From Anaerolineales bacterium (GTDB lineage Bacteria > Chloroflexota > Anaerolineae > Anaerolineales > Villigracilaceae): a stretch of DNA of 64,000 nucleotides. The position numbers were made by a program, and so were the translations under genes. Shown piece after piece: positions 7,182 through 16,063 of this stretch (the stretch's first letter is position 1; each line of letters starts with the position of its first letter). The notes beneath the pieces were generated by a model. It was not told the origin of the DNA and did not search any database. It saw only the letters and a list, made by a program, of their open reading frames with translations. The stretch lies in NCBI GenBank assembly GCA_016789305.1, contig JAEURJ010000013.1, positions 672,566 through 736,565 on the forward strand, read 5' to 3'.

Positions 7182-8609
7182 ATGAATAACGTCCGTCCAA
7201 AATTAACCATGTTGACAGAAGAACAAATCCGCGAGGTGCACGATCAAACCTTGACTCTCCTTGAGACGATCGGTGTTCGTGTTGACTCTCCATCCGCGCT
7301 GGAGATGTTGAAGAATCGCGTGGGCAGTTCGATGGTCAATGAGCGAACCGTGCGTTTTCCGCGCGAATTGGTCGAATGGGCGATCAAAGTTGCGCCACGC
7401 CAAATTCAGATGTATGACCGTCGGGGGAATCTGCGCTTTACGATTGGCGGCACTGAAGATCGAACGCGTTTTGGGATCGGCGTCACAGCTTTATATTATC
7501 AGGAGCCGCATAACGATACGCCGGTGTTGTTTGAGCGCAAGCATATGCGCGACATGGTCAGGCTGGGAAATAAACTTCCGAATTACGACATGGTTTCAAC
7601 GGTGGGTATTGTCCGTGATGTGCCTGAGCATTTGACAGATGTGTATGGCAGCCTGGAGCATTTTGTGAATGGCACAAAACCGATGGTTCTCTTGTGTTCT
7701 GATGAGCACAAATTCAACGATGTCATGGAAATGTTTGAATTGTTGCACGGTGATCTTGGCGAAAAGCCATTCATCATTCCATATTTCAATCCCGTGTCGC
7801 CTCTTGTGATGAACGAAGGTACTGTGGATAAGATGAAAGTCGCCATCGAGCGCGGTTTGCCGGTAATTATTTCAAACTACAGCATGTCCGGCGCAACGAC
7901 ACCGATTACTCCGGCAGGGACCATTGCAGTTTTGCTGGCTGAATTGCTCGCTGGGTTGGTGATTGGTCAGCTATATAAAGAAGGCGCTCCCATGTTGCTT
8001 GGGATGCTGCCGGTTTATTTCGACATGAAGACCCTGATGAATTTTTACGATCCGCAAAGTATTTTAGTGAACATCGCCTGTTCGGAAATGATGGCGTTTT
8101 ACGGTATTCCACACTGCGGCACATCCGGAAGCGGCACCGGCTGGGGCATGGATCTGCTTGCCGCCGAAACCTACTGGATGAATACACTGACATTCTCTTT
8201 CACGAAAGGCGGTCTGGCCCCATTCGTCGGGGATACGCTTGGGTCGAAGGCCATTTCGCCGTTAACCTTTATCTACTGCAACGAGATCATCGACCAGACG
8301 CTGCGCCTCTCTTCCGGATTTCAGCTTGACTCTGCTTCGATCGGCTTGAGTGAAATCGAAAAGGTGGGCCCGGGTAAAAGCTTTGTCTCTGCCCCCACCA
8401 CACTTAAAAAATACAAAACAGGATATTATGTTAATCCCATCTTCCAGCGCTGGAGCATGGAAAAATGGCAGCAGGCCGGCCAGCCGCATGTGCAGAAGGT
8501 GCTTAGCGAGTATGCAATTGAATACATGAAGGATATGCCGGCTCCGGAAGACCATGACGAATTGCTCGCAAAAGGGGAAGAGTTTATATCGAAGCTTGGC
8601 AAATCATGA
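7182..8609 (+). CDS. Trimethylamine methyltransferase (MttB) superfamily protein, non-pyrrolysine type
   Basis: The 475-residue protein begins with the family's helical start (LTEEQIREVHDQTLTLLETIGVRV) and runs through the TIM-barrel body, including SGATTPITPAGTIAVLLAE and HCGTSGSGTGWGMD. True trimethylamine methyltransferases read through an in-frame TAG as pyrrolysine. This frame has no internal TAG, so it belongs to the larger non-Pyl group, members of which (for example MtgB) demethylate glycine betaine or other quaternary amines and pass the methyl group to a corrinoid protein. No corrinoid protein or reactivase lies nearby, so the substrate and partner are unknown. Its stop overlaps the next start. 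Confidence 0.9.
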   Translation: MNNVRPKLTMLTEEQIREVHDQTLTLLETIGVRVDSPSALEMLKNRVGSSMVNERTVRFPRELVEWAIKVAPRQIQMYDRRGNLRFTIGGTEDRTRFGIGVTALYYQEPHNDTPVLFERKHMRDMVRLGNKLPNYDMVSTVGIVRDVPEHLTDVYGSLEHFVNGTKPMVLLCSDEHKFNDVMEMFELLHGDLGEKPFIIPYFNPVSPLVMNEGTVDKMKVAIERGLPVIISNYSMSGATTPITPAGTIAVLLAELLAGLVIGQLYKEGAPMLLGMLPVYFDMKTLMNFYDPQSILVNIACSEMMAFYGIPHCGTSGSGTGWGMDLLAAETYWMNTLTFSFTKGGLAPFVGDTLGSKAISPLTFIYCNEIIDQTLRLSSGFQLDSASIGLSEIEKVGPGKSFVSAPTTLKKYKTGYYVNPIFQRWSMEKWQQAGQPHVQKVLSEYAIEYMKDMPAPEDHDELLAKGEEFISKLGKS

Positions 8610-9334
8610 TGGGTCAAATCGAATTGCGAATTGGAGAAAAGTTGATTGGAATAAGTGTTTTAACGAAGGGTGCCCTGGCCTTTTTGTTCCTCTCGATTAC
8701 TGCATGCGCTTTGTTACCCTCGACGAATAATGGATCAACTACATCCATTGAGGATATGATCGCCGGTACAGCTGCTGCAGCACAGACCCAAACTGCCACG
8801 AATTTGCCATCTGTTACACCCACAGTTACATTGACGATCACTCCAACTTCCTCGATTCCATCGGCGACCCCAACGGCTACATTTCCCTTCGGGATATTTG
8901 TGGAAGCTCCCGTGGATGCAGCTGTGGAAACGCCCAGCGAACTTTTCCTGGTTCCTGAAGACTCTTCGGACACCGGTGGCGTGGACATTAAATACACCGA
9001 CGAGGCCTGGTCTTGTACTATTATTGGTAAAAGCCCTCCTCGAGATTCCACGGTTAAACCTGGTTCTAATTTTTATGTGTCTTGGAGGGTTGTAAATACC
9101 GGTACGAAGGCCTGGACCAGAAATGGCGTGGATTTTGTCTATGACGGTGGTTTTCGACATGACGGCGGCCCGATTCAGGATCTATCCAAAACAGTGCTCC
9201 GTGGAGGACAAGTCACTTTGAAAGTTCTGATCGTTACGCCAAATAAAGAGGATACCTATAACGTTATTTGGTCGTTAAAGGTTGGGCAGACGATGTTTTG
9301 CCACATGAAGGTTTCTTTCACGGTGAAAAAATGA
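8606..9334 (+). CDS. Lipoprotein with NBR1-type Ig-like domain (paralogue 1)
   Basis: The 242-residue protein has a signal peptide whose lipobox is SITAC, then a Thr/Ser/Pro-rich stretch (residues about 65-100). The C-terminal beta-sandwich contains SPPRDSTVKPGSNFYVSWRV, NTGTKAW and VGQTMFC. That pattern is the NBR1-type Ig-like domain often seen in Chloroflexota surface proteins. A conserved Cys pair (WSCTI and MFCHM) may form a disulfide. The start ATG overlaps the MttB stop; an adjacent ATG at 8609 is equally possible. The role is unknown, presumably binding at the cell surface. Confidence 0.82.
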   Translation: MMGQIELRIGEKLIGISVLTKGALAFLFLSITACALLPSTNNGSTTSIEDMIAGTAAAAQTQTATNLPSVTPTVTLTITPTSSIPSATPTATFPFGIFVEAPVDAAVETPSELFLVPEDSSDTGGVDIKYTDEAWSCTIIGKSPPRDSTVKPGSNFYVSWRVVNTGTKAWTRNGVDFVYDGGFRHDGGPIQDLSKTVLRGGQVTLKVLIVTPNKEDTYNVIWSLKVGQTMFCHMKVSFTVKK

Positions 9335-10023
9335 GGACAGGAAAATTCCAAAAAAATTCAATGGGTTTGGGTGTTCTTCTTTTCTTAATATCCTGTCTAC
9401 TTCCGGGTGTGGCAACTACCCCGGTTCCATCCCAGCCGTCTCTCTCTCCTTCGGATATCGGGACGCTTGTTGCCTTGACAGCCGGAGCTGCTCAAGTTCA
9501 AACCGCGTCTGCCCTGCCGACAATAACAGCCACTTCCACGGTAACTCGGATTCCCTCTGTCACATTCTCCCCAACTCCTACTTTTATTTATATCCTCATG
9601 ACGGACACTCTCATGCCAACCGAAACCTCGGTTTCTTCCATTGGAAATGTTCAGTTGTATGGGACCGCTACTCCCGATGAGCGGCTAACCGGTCGTCCAT
9701 GGACCTGTCTGGTCACAGGCAGCACGCCACCTCGCAATGTTTCGCAGAAACCGGGAACGGATTTTTACATTACGTGGAGGGTGATGAACACGGGAACTAA
9801 AACCTGGTCAAACAATGGGATCGATTTTCTTTATGAAAGCGGCTACCGTACTGAGCAGCGGCAGCTCCAGGATTTGCCTTTATCTGTAGTGACTGGCGGT
9901 TCGATTAATCTTAAAGTATTGCTAACCGCTCCGAAAGCACCCGGCACCTATAACACAATATGGAAGCTTAAAGTGGGGCAGACCACTTTTTGTCGAATGC
10001 AGATTACGTTTTTAGTTGAATAA
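9331..10023 (+). CDS. Lipoprotein with NBR1-type Ig-like domain (paralogue 2)
   Basis: The start is the ATG of an ATGA overlap with the previous gene (MRTGKFQKNS); an upstream in-frame ATG at 9268 would lie within the neighbour. The signal peptide ends LLFLISC. A low-complexity Thr/Ser/Pro linker and an NBR1-type Ig-like domain (GSTPPRNVSQKPGTDFYITW, NTGTKTW, VGQTTFC) follow. It is a tandem duplicate of the preceding protein: the domains align over their full length, while the linkers have diverged. The pair is coupled to the MttB-family gene in one operon. Confidence 0.82.
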   Translation: MRTGKFQKNSMGLGVLLFLISCLLPGVATTPVPSQPSLSPSDIGTLVALTAGAAQVQTASALPTITATSTVTRIPSVTFSPTPTFIYILMTDTLMPTETSVSSIGNVQLYGTATPDERLTGRPWTCLVTGSTPPRNVSQKPGTDFYITWRVMNTGTKTWSNNGIDFLYESGYRTEQRQLQDLPLSVVTGGSINLKVLLTAPKAPGTYNTIWKLKVGQTTFCRMQITFLVE

Positions 10024-10027
10024 ACCA

Positions 10028-11230
10028 TTAATTTCGCGACGGATTTTTTCCCCACAATCCATATCCTTCATTTCTTCTCTTTTCCCGGCGCTCATGCTGC
10101 TCGTGGATCTGTTCCACGTGATCGGCTTTTTCGTTGATCGCTGCTTCAAGCCACAACCTGCCCTTTTCTGCAGTTGCGTGGCTGCCCGCGCCATACGCAC
10201 CGGTCTTGGTATCGTCATCCCAGGGCGGGTTGGCGATTAACGCGCCGCCCTCGATCCAATCCATATAGTAATCTGGTGTCGCGACAAAGTCTGTTTCGTC
10301 AACGACACGTTCCATTTGACAAAGATCAGGGCGAAGATGCAAGAGGTAGGAAGTTTCAAGCTCGCCCGCGTGTCCCATTCCCCCGATTTTTGAAGTGCGG
10401 TATTTGTTCAATGCTTCCGCTCCAATTTTCCCCGAAGTATGTAAATAAGCGGTTGCGCAAAATATTCTGCGATGACGTTCGCCCGCGTATTTGACAATAT
10501 TAACTAAAAACGACGAGTTCCCGCCATGGCCACTCATAAGATAGAAGCGATCAAAGCCACGAGAAACCAAAACATCGATCACTGCAAGCCAGAAATCTTC
10601 AAAAGCACGTCCGCCGGCATTGAGTGTCGCTGCAAAGGATGACCGGTGTGTGCTCACACCATAAGGCATAGCAGGCATTGGCCAGCTTCGCGTAGGCATA
10701 AGAGTGACAGTGCCCTTAGCTATGGCTTCTATAATGATTGTATCCACGGAGAGGGGGAGGTGATAGCCATGCTGCTCGGTGTGTCCAATTGGAATCAGAA
10801 TGACCTTGTTACGCTCACTGTCTTGTGGAAGCTGAAAAGCTGGGGCATTTTGAGATGGATTCGCCAATCGCAAGATGGAAGAGGAATGTCCGCCAATAAA
10901 AAATGACTGCGGATCGAATCCCTGTGGTGCCAGGCAGTACACACGCGAGAATCCATCATCACGTAAACTATCCAACAAGTTGACGATGTATTGCATGAAG
11001 ACATGGTCCGGGACTTCAAGCCCACTGCCTCGCCAGCCAAATGGGAAAGCTGGCAGAAGGCCGATTCGGGGTGGATTACTCAATTGATCAGCAAGCAGGT
11101 CCAGGTTATATCCCGACCCGAGCGGCAATACCAAAGGAGTATCTCTTGGGAGCTCAGCAACAACATCCCAAGAGAGGTCCCCATAGTTGAAAAAAGTATT
11201 ACTGCGTGTAGTCAATATAGTCTCACTCAT
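10028..11230 (-). CDS. Creatininase-family protein with a second, degenerate creatininase-like half
   Basis: The chosen start is MSETILTTRS at 11230, 400 residues; a further in-frame start at 11275 would overlap the upstream gene. The C-terminal half carries the creatininase (creatinine amidohydrolase/MftE-like) hallmarks: IPIGHTEQHGYHLPLSVDT, PYGVSTHR and LMSGHGGNSS, whose Glu, His and Asp residues bind metal. The N-terminal 130 residues have the shape of the same fold (LVLPLGSG..., DHVFMQYIVNLLDSLRDDGFSRVY) but lack the HTEQHG signature, so they look like a decayed duplicate. These enzymes hydrolyse cyclic amides; the substrate is unknown. It follows an S9 peptidase in the same direction with a 23-base gap. 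Confidence 0.85.
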   Translation of the reverse strand: MSETILTTRSNTFFNYGDLSWDVVAELPRDTPLVLPLGSGYNLDLLADQLSNPPRIGLLPAFPFGWRGSGLEVPDHVFMQYIVNLLDSLRDDGFSRVYCLAPQGFDPQSFFIGGHSSSILRLANPSQNAPAFQLPQDSERNKVILIPIGHTEQHGYHLPLSVDTIIIEAIAKGTVTLMPTRSWPMPAMPYGVSTHRSSFAATLNAGGRAFEDFWLAVIDVLVSRGFDRFYLMSGHGGNSSFLVNIVKYAGERHRRIFCATAYLHTSGKIGAEALNKYRTSKIGGMGHAGELETSYLLHLRPDLCQMERVVDETDFVATPDYYMDWIEGGALIANPPWDDDTKTGAYGAGSHATAEKGRLWLEAAINEKADHVEQIHEQHERREKRRNEGYGLWGKNPSRN

Positions 11231-11253
11231 TTTATTATCTCTATAAAAACCTA

Positions 11254-13107
11254 TTAAGAAGGAAGTAAATACCAATCAAGAAAACGCTCCATACGCTCAT
11301 ACACATCCAAAAGGTTTTCACGGCGTAAAAACCCATGCGGCTCATCATCATAGGTTTTATATTCAAAGGTCTTCCCCTCACTGCGAAGCGCCTCCACCCA
11401 TTCTTCACTGGCTTCAGGTGGAACCACTGTGTCCAACAAGCCGTGTAAGATCAGTACAGGTTTTTGAATGTTCCTTGCCTCTGTGATGGGGGAGCCTTTC
11501 AAATAAATATTGAGATTGGCAGAAGGATGGCCCAAAAATATTTCTGTGTATAAGCGCAATCGCTTTTCACACTGGGCCCACGAACTTACCAGATTCGAGT
11601 CGCCATACTTTGCAACTCCACACGCAAACAGATATTCGGGATCCCGTGAAAGCGCATTGATGGTCATATAACCACCATAACTGCCACCTGAAATGCCGAT
11701 ACGATCCGGCTTGACATCCTTTAAGTTGCGCAAATATTTCGCACCATATAAACAATCCTGAGTGTCGCCGACTCCCCAATCATTATAGTTGGCACGCTCA
11801 AAATCTTTTCCATATCCAGTGGAACCGCGATAATTTGGCGCGAGATAGATATATCCTTTTGCCGTAAAGTATTGCGCCAATTCATCCCACGCAAAGCCGT
11901 ATTGATCCTTGGGCCCGCCATGCGGGTATAAGATGGCTGCGCCATTGGATCTTTGAGGGCGATATAGAAATGCAGGTATTTCCAGACCGTCATAACTTTT
12001 ATAAGTGATTTGTTCCGGAACAATGAATTTATTTTTTTGGAGTGCAGGAGGATTCGAAAAGGTGAGCTGTGTTATCTTTTTATTGTGCAAATCCATGCGA
12101 TATAGATCCGGGAAAAGCACTGGACTCTCGAATTCATAGGTAAGAAAGGATCCATCGCTTGACCAGTTGGGATTCGAATGAATCCCAACCTCGCTTCGTA
12201 ATTTGGACACCAAGCCTGATTCAGTCTCGATCAGCACCAGCTCAAACGAACCACCTCTGTTTATCACTGCAACGATCTGTTTCCCGTTTGGCGACCACTC
12301 ATATTGAAAAATATCATTGCCATCTTTTGCAAGCTGATGCAATCCCTCGCCGTCTGGCTTGATGAGGTATAGTTCTTCTCTTTGGCCCTCCTGTGCAATG
12401 AATGAAATCCATTTCCCATCGGGTGACCATTTCGGCGACATCGCTCGAACAGACGGTTTTCCATATAATGTGACCTGCTTCCCAGATGCAATTTCAAGCA
12501 GAACAATATCGAGGCGGTTGAGATCATCGAAGCGGCGGAGGTTGAAAGCGACAAACTTGGAATCCGGAGATGGCCTTGGATCCCAGTGGTCGCCAACCGT
12601 ATCGGTGGTTAACGCCCGAGGCCAGGAACCATCCCGATCGGTGAGAAGAAGCTGATCGGTGTCATCCCGCTCAATTGAAACGATCAGACCATTCGAGTCG
12701 GGCATCCAACGTGGAGCACTTGCGGATACAGCAAAGTCTGTGATCTTTTTTGGGATTCCACCCGTACGCGGGACAATATGCACATGACCATTAAAGCAAA
12801 ATGCCAGCCACTCCCCATTGGGTGACCACTCAGGAATTTCATCATCCCAGTACGCGACCAAGGGACGTTCCGTGGTCACACGCGATGGCCAGCCTCCATT
12901 GGAAGACATGGTAAACACATCGGAAAGAGTTTCACCGTCTTTAATGTAGGCGATCTCACCCTGGGAAGAAAGCCTGTGGGACCGGATCCGCTCAAGGGAA
13001 GTAAGAAGCGAAAGGTTTAATCCAGGCGGTGGCTTGAGGTCAGTTCGTTTTAATGCAGGCCAGCCGTTTCGTTCGTATTTTTCGGTAAGCTTGATCGGGT
13101 TCTCCAT
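11254..13107 (-). CDS. S9 family (prolyl oligopeptidase/acylaminoacyl-peptidase-like) serine peptidase
   Basis: In this 617-residue protein, residues about 40-350 are a beta-propeller built from TolB/WD-like repeats (recurring SPDGKW, SPNGKQ and SPNGEW turns). The C-terminal 260 residues are an alpha/beta-hydrolase with GISGGSYGGYM (nucleophile Ser476), Asp559 in LLDTVVPPEAS and His591 in DEPHGF. No signal peptide is seen, so it should be cytoplasmic. S9 enzymes cleave short peptides admitted through the propeller. The creatininase-like gene follows directly, so the two probably form one degradative operon. AGGAAGGA before the ATG is a good ribosome-binding site. Confidence 0.93.
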   Translation of the reverse strand: MENPIKLTEKYERNGWPALKRTDLKPPPGLNLSLLTSLERIRSHRLSSQGEIAYIKDGETLSDVFTMSSNGGWPSRVTTERPLVAYWDDEIPEWSPNGEWLAFCFNGHVHIVPRTGGIPKKITDFAVSASAPRWMPDSNGLIVSIERDDTDQLLLTDRDGSWPRALTTDTVGDHWDPRPSPDSKFVAFNLRRFDDLNRLDIVLLEIASGKQVTLYGKPSVRAMSPKWSPDGKWISFIAQEGQREELYLIKPDGEGLHQLAKDGNDIFQYEWSPNGKQIVAVINRGGSFELVLIETESGLVSKLRSEVGIHSNPNWSSDGSFLTYEFESPVLFPDLYRMDLHNKKITQLTFSNPPALQKNKFIVPEQITYKSYDGLEIPAFLYRPQRSNGAAILYPHGGPKDQYGFAWDELAQYFTAKGYIYLAPNYRGSTGYGKDFERANYNDWGVGDTQDCLYGAKYLRNLKDVKPDRIGISGGSYGGYMTINALSRDPEYLFACGVAKYGDSNLVSSWAQCEKRLRLYTEIFLGHPSANLNIYLKGSPITEARNIQKPVLILHGLLDTVVPPEASEEWVEALRSEGKTFEYKTYDDEPHGFLRRENLLDVYERMERFLDWYLLPS

Positions 13108-13245
13108 GATAAGTTCCTTCCTGCAGGGGATTTTACCAATATCTCTACTTTCCCGAAATCTGGAATTACAGTAAAATTCCAGCCTAGTGGATATTCCCCT
13201 GATGCGCTTAAAACGCCGTTTCGTTGTCTTCTAGCGAAAAACAAC

Positions 13246-13277
13246 TGCGCCATGGCAGATGAATCTGTCATGGCGCA
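13246..13277. other. Hairpin in the divergent intergenic region
   Basis: A 14-pair stem, TGCGCCATGGCAGA against TCTGTCATGGCGCA (one G-T pair), lies between the divergent S9 peptidase and the peptide-transporter operon. On the minus strand it is followed by GTTGTTTTT, so it could terminate or attenuate leftward transcripts. The remaining bases of this 213-bp gap hold no gene. Confidence 0.55.
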
Positions 13278-13321
13278 TATTGTTTGTGGGAATAAATAAT
13301 AAAATGAGTCGAGGAGAATGT

Positions 13322-14968
13322 ATGAAACAAAAAATCTTTTATGTTTTTGTGCTTGCGGCATTGATCCTTTCCGCATGTGGCAACCTGGCAGGGGGGCAGC
13401 CTGTGGTTGCCCGTGTTGGCTGGGCAGGCAGCCCGGATACCGTGAATCCGGGAACTGCGATCCTCACCGAAGCATTTACCATCTTTGGTTTGGTTTACGA
13501 TGCGATGTATAAACTAAATCTGGATGGTACCTTTTCACTGGGTGTTGCTGAGAGTGTGGAGCATTCAGATGATGGCCTGGTATACACCTACAAGATCCGC
13601 GATGGGATAAAGTTCCACGACGGACAACCCTTGACAGCCAAGGACATCAAGTTTTCCTATGATCTCTACAAAACACATGACGACTTTCCCTACATCAACG
13701 CCTACACCACTTACATTGAAAGCACCGAGGCGCCGGACGACAGCACCATTGTGTTAACCTTGTCTGAAGCGATTCCGAATCTTGAGAGTCAACTGGTCTT
13801 CATGTACATTCTTCCCGAACATATTTGGAAGCAGTACGCTGAAGGCTCGGCCGCGGCTGAATTCGAGAACTTTGAAATGATCGGCTCGGGTCCCTTCAAG
13901 ATGGTTGAATACAAGCAAAACGAATTCGTTCATTTGGCGGCCAACAAGGATCATTTTGCAACCCCTCCAAAAATAGATGAGGTCATCTTCCAGACATTCG
14001 AAAGCCAGGATGTATTGGTGCAGGCGATCAAAAGCGGCCAGGTTGATATGATCATGGAAATGCCAGCCACCGCAGTGGAAACCTTGAAAGGCGAAGCGAA
14101 TGTGGCTGTTGTGAATGGCGCTCCATTTGCTCCCGGGGTTTCTGACATTATTTTCAATCAGATCACACCTGAAAACTGCCCCAAAGACGCAGGCGGTTTG
14201 TGCACTGGTCATCCCGCATTGCAGGACCGCAATGTACGTCTCGCTCTCGCCCATGCAACCAATAAACAGAAACTGATCGATGTTGTGTTGCTTGGATATG
14301 GTACCCCGGGCCTGACTCTTATCCCTGATGGAGTTGGCCTATGGTACAACAACACAATCAAGGATTACGAATTTGACGTTGCAAAGGCGAACCAAATTCT
14401 TGACGATGCCGGATATGCCGATACAGATGGCGATGGTGTACGTGAAATGCCTGACGGTTCGAAGCCGCTTATCTTCCGTATGAATTGGCCGAGCGACAGT
14501 ATCGATGCACCACGTCTGGCAGAGTTACTTTCTGAAATGTGGGCGGAGGTCGGTGTAAAGACGGAATTACAGGCAACTGATCCGGATGCGTTAACCGCTC
14601 AGTGTTGCCCAGTTTTTGATTTTGATATCATTCTTTGGGGATGGGCCTCAGACCCTGACCCAAGCCTTTTGTTGGGCGTTCAATCCACAGGAGAAATCCC
14701 AAGCGGATACAACGAAACCGGCTATTCCAACCCCGAATTTGATGAACTTTTCGCTCAACAGGCCGTGGAGCTTGACCTTGAAACCCGCAAAGAAATCATC
14801 TGGAAAATGCAGGAAATCGCATTCAATGATGTGGTCTATATCATTCCGTATTATGAGCAGACCATTCAGGCATATCGCACCGATCGATTTACAGGCTGGT
14901 TGACGGATTTTGCAAAAATAGAGCTTGGCGATGTAACTTCCATGGTTTTGATCGAACCCGTCAAGTAA
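13322..14968 (+). CDS. Peptide/nickel-type ABC transporter substrate-binding lipoprotein (SBP family 5)
   Basis: The start at 13322 (MKQKIFYVFV) is preceded by a GAGGAG ribosome-binding site; an upstream in-frame start at 13259 is less likely. The 548-residue protein has a lipobox LSAC and the DppA/OppA fold: SPDTVNPGTAILTEA, LAESVEHSDDGLVYTYKIRDGIKFHDGQPLTAKD-type segment near residue 75-110, and a C-terminal AQQAVELDLETRKEI. It captures oligopeptides or similar solutes outside the membrane and delivers them to the permease encoded next. A perfect hairpin separates it from the permease genes. Confidence 0.93.
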   Translation: MKQKIFYVFVLAALILSACGNLAGGQPVVARVGWAGSPDTVNPGTAILTEAFTIFGLVYDAMYKLNLDGTFSLGVAESVEHSDDGLVYTYKIRDGIKFHDGQPLTAKDIKFSYDLYKTHDDFPYINAYTTYIESTEAPDDSTIVLTLSEAIPNLESQLVFMYILPEHIWKQYAEGSAAAEFENFEMIGSGPFKMVEYKQNEFVHLAANKDHFATPPKIDEVIFQTFESQDVLVQAIKSGQVDMIMEMPATAVETLKGEANVAVVNGAPFAPGVSDIIFNQITPENCPKDAGGLCTGHPALQDRNVRLALAHATNKQKLIDVVLLGYGTPGLTLIPDGVGLWYNNTIKDYEFDVAKANQILDDAGYADTDGDGVREMPDGSKPLIFRMNWPSDSIDAPRLAELLSEMWAEVGVKTELQATDPDALTAQCCPVFDFDIILWGWASDPDPSLLLGVQSTGEIPSGYNETGYSNPEFDELFAQQAVELDLETRKEIIWKMQEIAFNDVVYIIPYYEQTIQAYRTDRFTGWLTDFAKIELGDVTSMVLIEPVK

Positions 14969-14984
14969 AAAAATCTTTTTATAT

Positions 14985-15020
14985 ATTTCCTCCACCTTCC
15001 ATAAGGAAGGTGGAGGAAAT
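14985..15020 (+). promoter_or_regulatory. Perfect 16-bp hairpin between the binding-protein and permease genes
   Basis: ATTTCCTCCACCTTCC pairs with GGAAGGTGGAGGAAAT around an ATAA loop. No T-tract follows on the plus strand, so it is more likely an mRNA 3'-end stabiliser or partial terminator that keeps the binding protein more abundant than the permease. It buries the possible GTG start at 15010 and thus favours the TTG at 15034. Confidence 0.75.
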
Positions 15021-15033
15021 AAAAGGAAGCATC

Positions 15034-16062
15034 TTGAAACGCTGGCGATATTTATTAAACAAAATTAGTTGGGCGCTCTTTACCATCATTTTTGTCATTA
15101 TCCTCAATTTTTTTCTTTTTCGAATCCTTCCGGGCGACCCTGCCCGGGCCGGCGTACGCGACCCCCGTTTAACAAAAGAAAATATCGAAGCAATTCGTGT
15201 TCGCTACGGGTTGGACAAGCCGATCGTCAATTGTTTTGAATCGCTCAACCCGATCAAGCTTGGCAGCTGCACCGTTAATCCGCTGGACACTCAATTCTTT
15301 ATTTATATGGGGAATCTTCTGCAGGGCGATATGATGATCAGTTTTCACACCAATCGCCCGGTGACCGAGATTCTCTCTGAGAGATTGGGGAATACCATCC
15401 TTTTGATCGGCGCAGGACAAATCCTTGCGATCATCTTTGGCGTTTTGTTCGGGATGTTTTCAGCCTGGAAAGCCCGTACTGCCATAGACTACGGCTCGCT
15501 GACCATCAGTCTGGTGGCTTGGAGCCTGCCAACCTTTTGGCTCGGTGTGATCCTTTTATTTTGGGGGAGCAATCATGGGATGCCCATTGCCGGGATGTCC
15601 ACACCGGGAATGTCTTCCTATCCATTGTTAAGTCAATGGGGTGATATTGCGAAACACATGCTGCTTCCCACATTGACCTATACCATCGTTTATATGGGCG
15701 AATATATGTTGATCATGCGCTCCAGCCTTTTGGATGTGCTTTCAGAGGATTATATTCTCACAGCCAAGGCAAAGGGACTCAGTGTATTTCAGATCCTGAA
15801 AGACCATGCCATTACGAATGCGATGCTGCCACTTGTAACCATTATTGCCATTAACCTCGGCTTTACAGTGGGTGGAGTGATCCAGATCGAGACCGTGTTC
15901 TCCTGGCCCGGTTTGGGTATGACCACTGTTGAAGCATTGAATCGCAGGGATTTCCCTGTCTTGCAGGGCGCTTTTCTCTTGATTGCAGTAGCCGTGATCC
16001 TCTCAAACTTGCTGGCGGATCTGGCCTATTCCTACCTCGATCCACGCGTAAAGACGGAGTAA
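15034..16062 (+). CDS. Peptide ABC transporter permease (DppB/OppB-like)
   Basis: The TTG at 15034 has AAAAGGA seven bases upstream, while the alternative GTG at 15010 lies inside a hairpin; the TTG gives 342 residues. The protein has the DppB layout: first membrane helix (FTIIFVIILNFFLFRILPGDPA), five more helices, and the EAA loop in DYILTAKAKGLSVFQILKDH with PLVTIIAINLGFTVGGVIQIETVFSWPGLG. It forms half of the membrane channel, with the permease part of the next gene as its partner. Confidence 0.93.
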   Translation: MKRWRYLLNKISWALFTIIFVIILNFFLFRILPGDPARAGVRDPRLTKENIEAIRVRYGLDKPIVNCFESLNPIKLGSCTVNPLDTQFFIYMGNLLQGDMMISFHTNRPVTEILSERLGNTILLIGAGQILAIIFGVLFGMFSAWKARTAIDYGSLTISLVAWSLPTFWLGVILLFWGSNHGMPIAGMSTPGMSSYPLLSQWGDIAKHMLLPTLTYTIVYMGEYMLIMRSSLLDVLSEDYILTAKAKGLSVFQILKDHAITNAMLPLVTIIAINLGFTVGGVIQIETVFSWPGLGMTTVEALNRRDFPVLQGAFLLIAVAVILSNLLADLAYSYLDPRVKTE

Positions 16063-16063
16063 T

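Noticed and set aside
7182..8609. Pyrrolysine-containing trimethylamine methyltransferase
   Set aside because: The frame has no in-frame TAG and is of normal length, so it belongs to the non-pyrrolysine members.
15010..15033. GTG start for the DppB-like permease
   Set aside because: The GTG is buried in a perfect hairpin, and a TTG at 15034 has AAAAGGA at the right distance.
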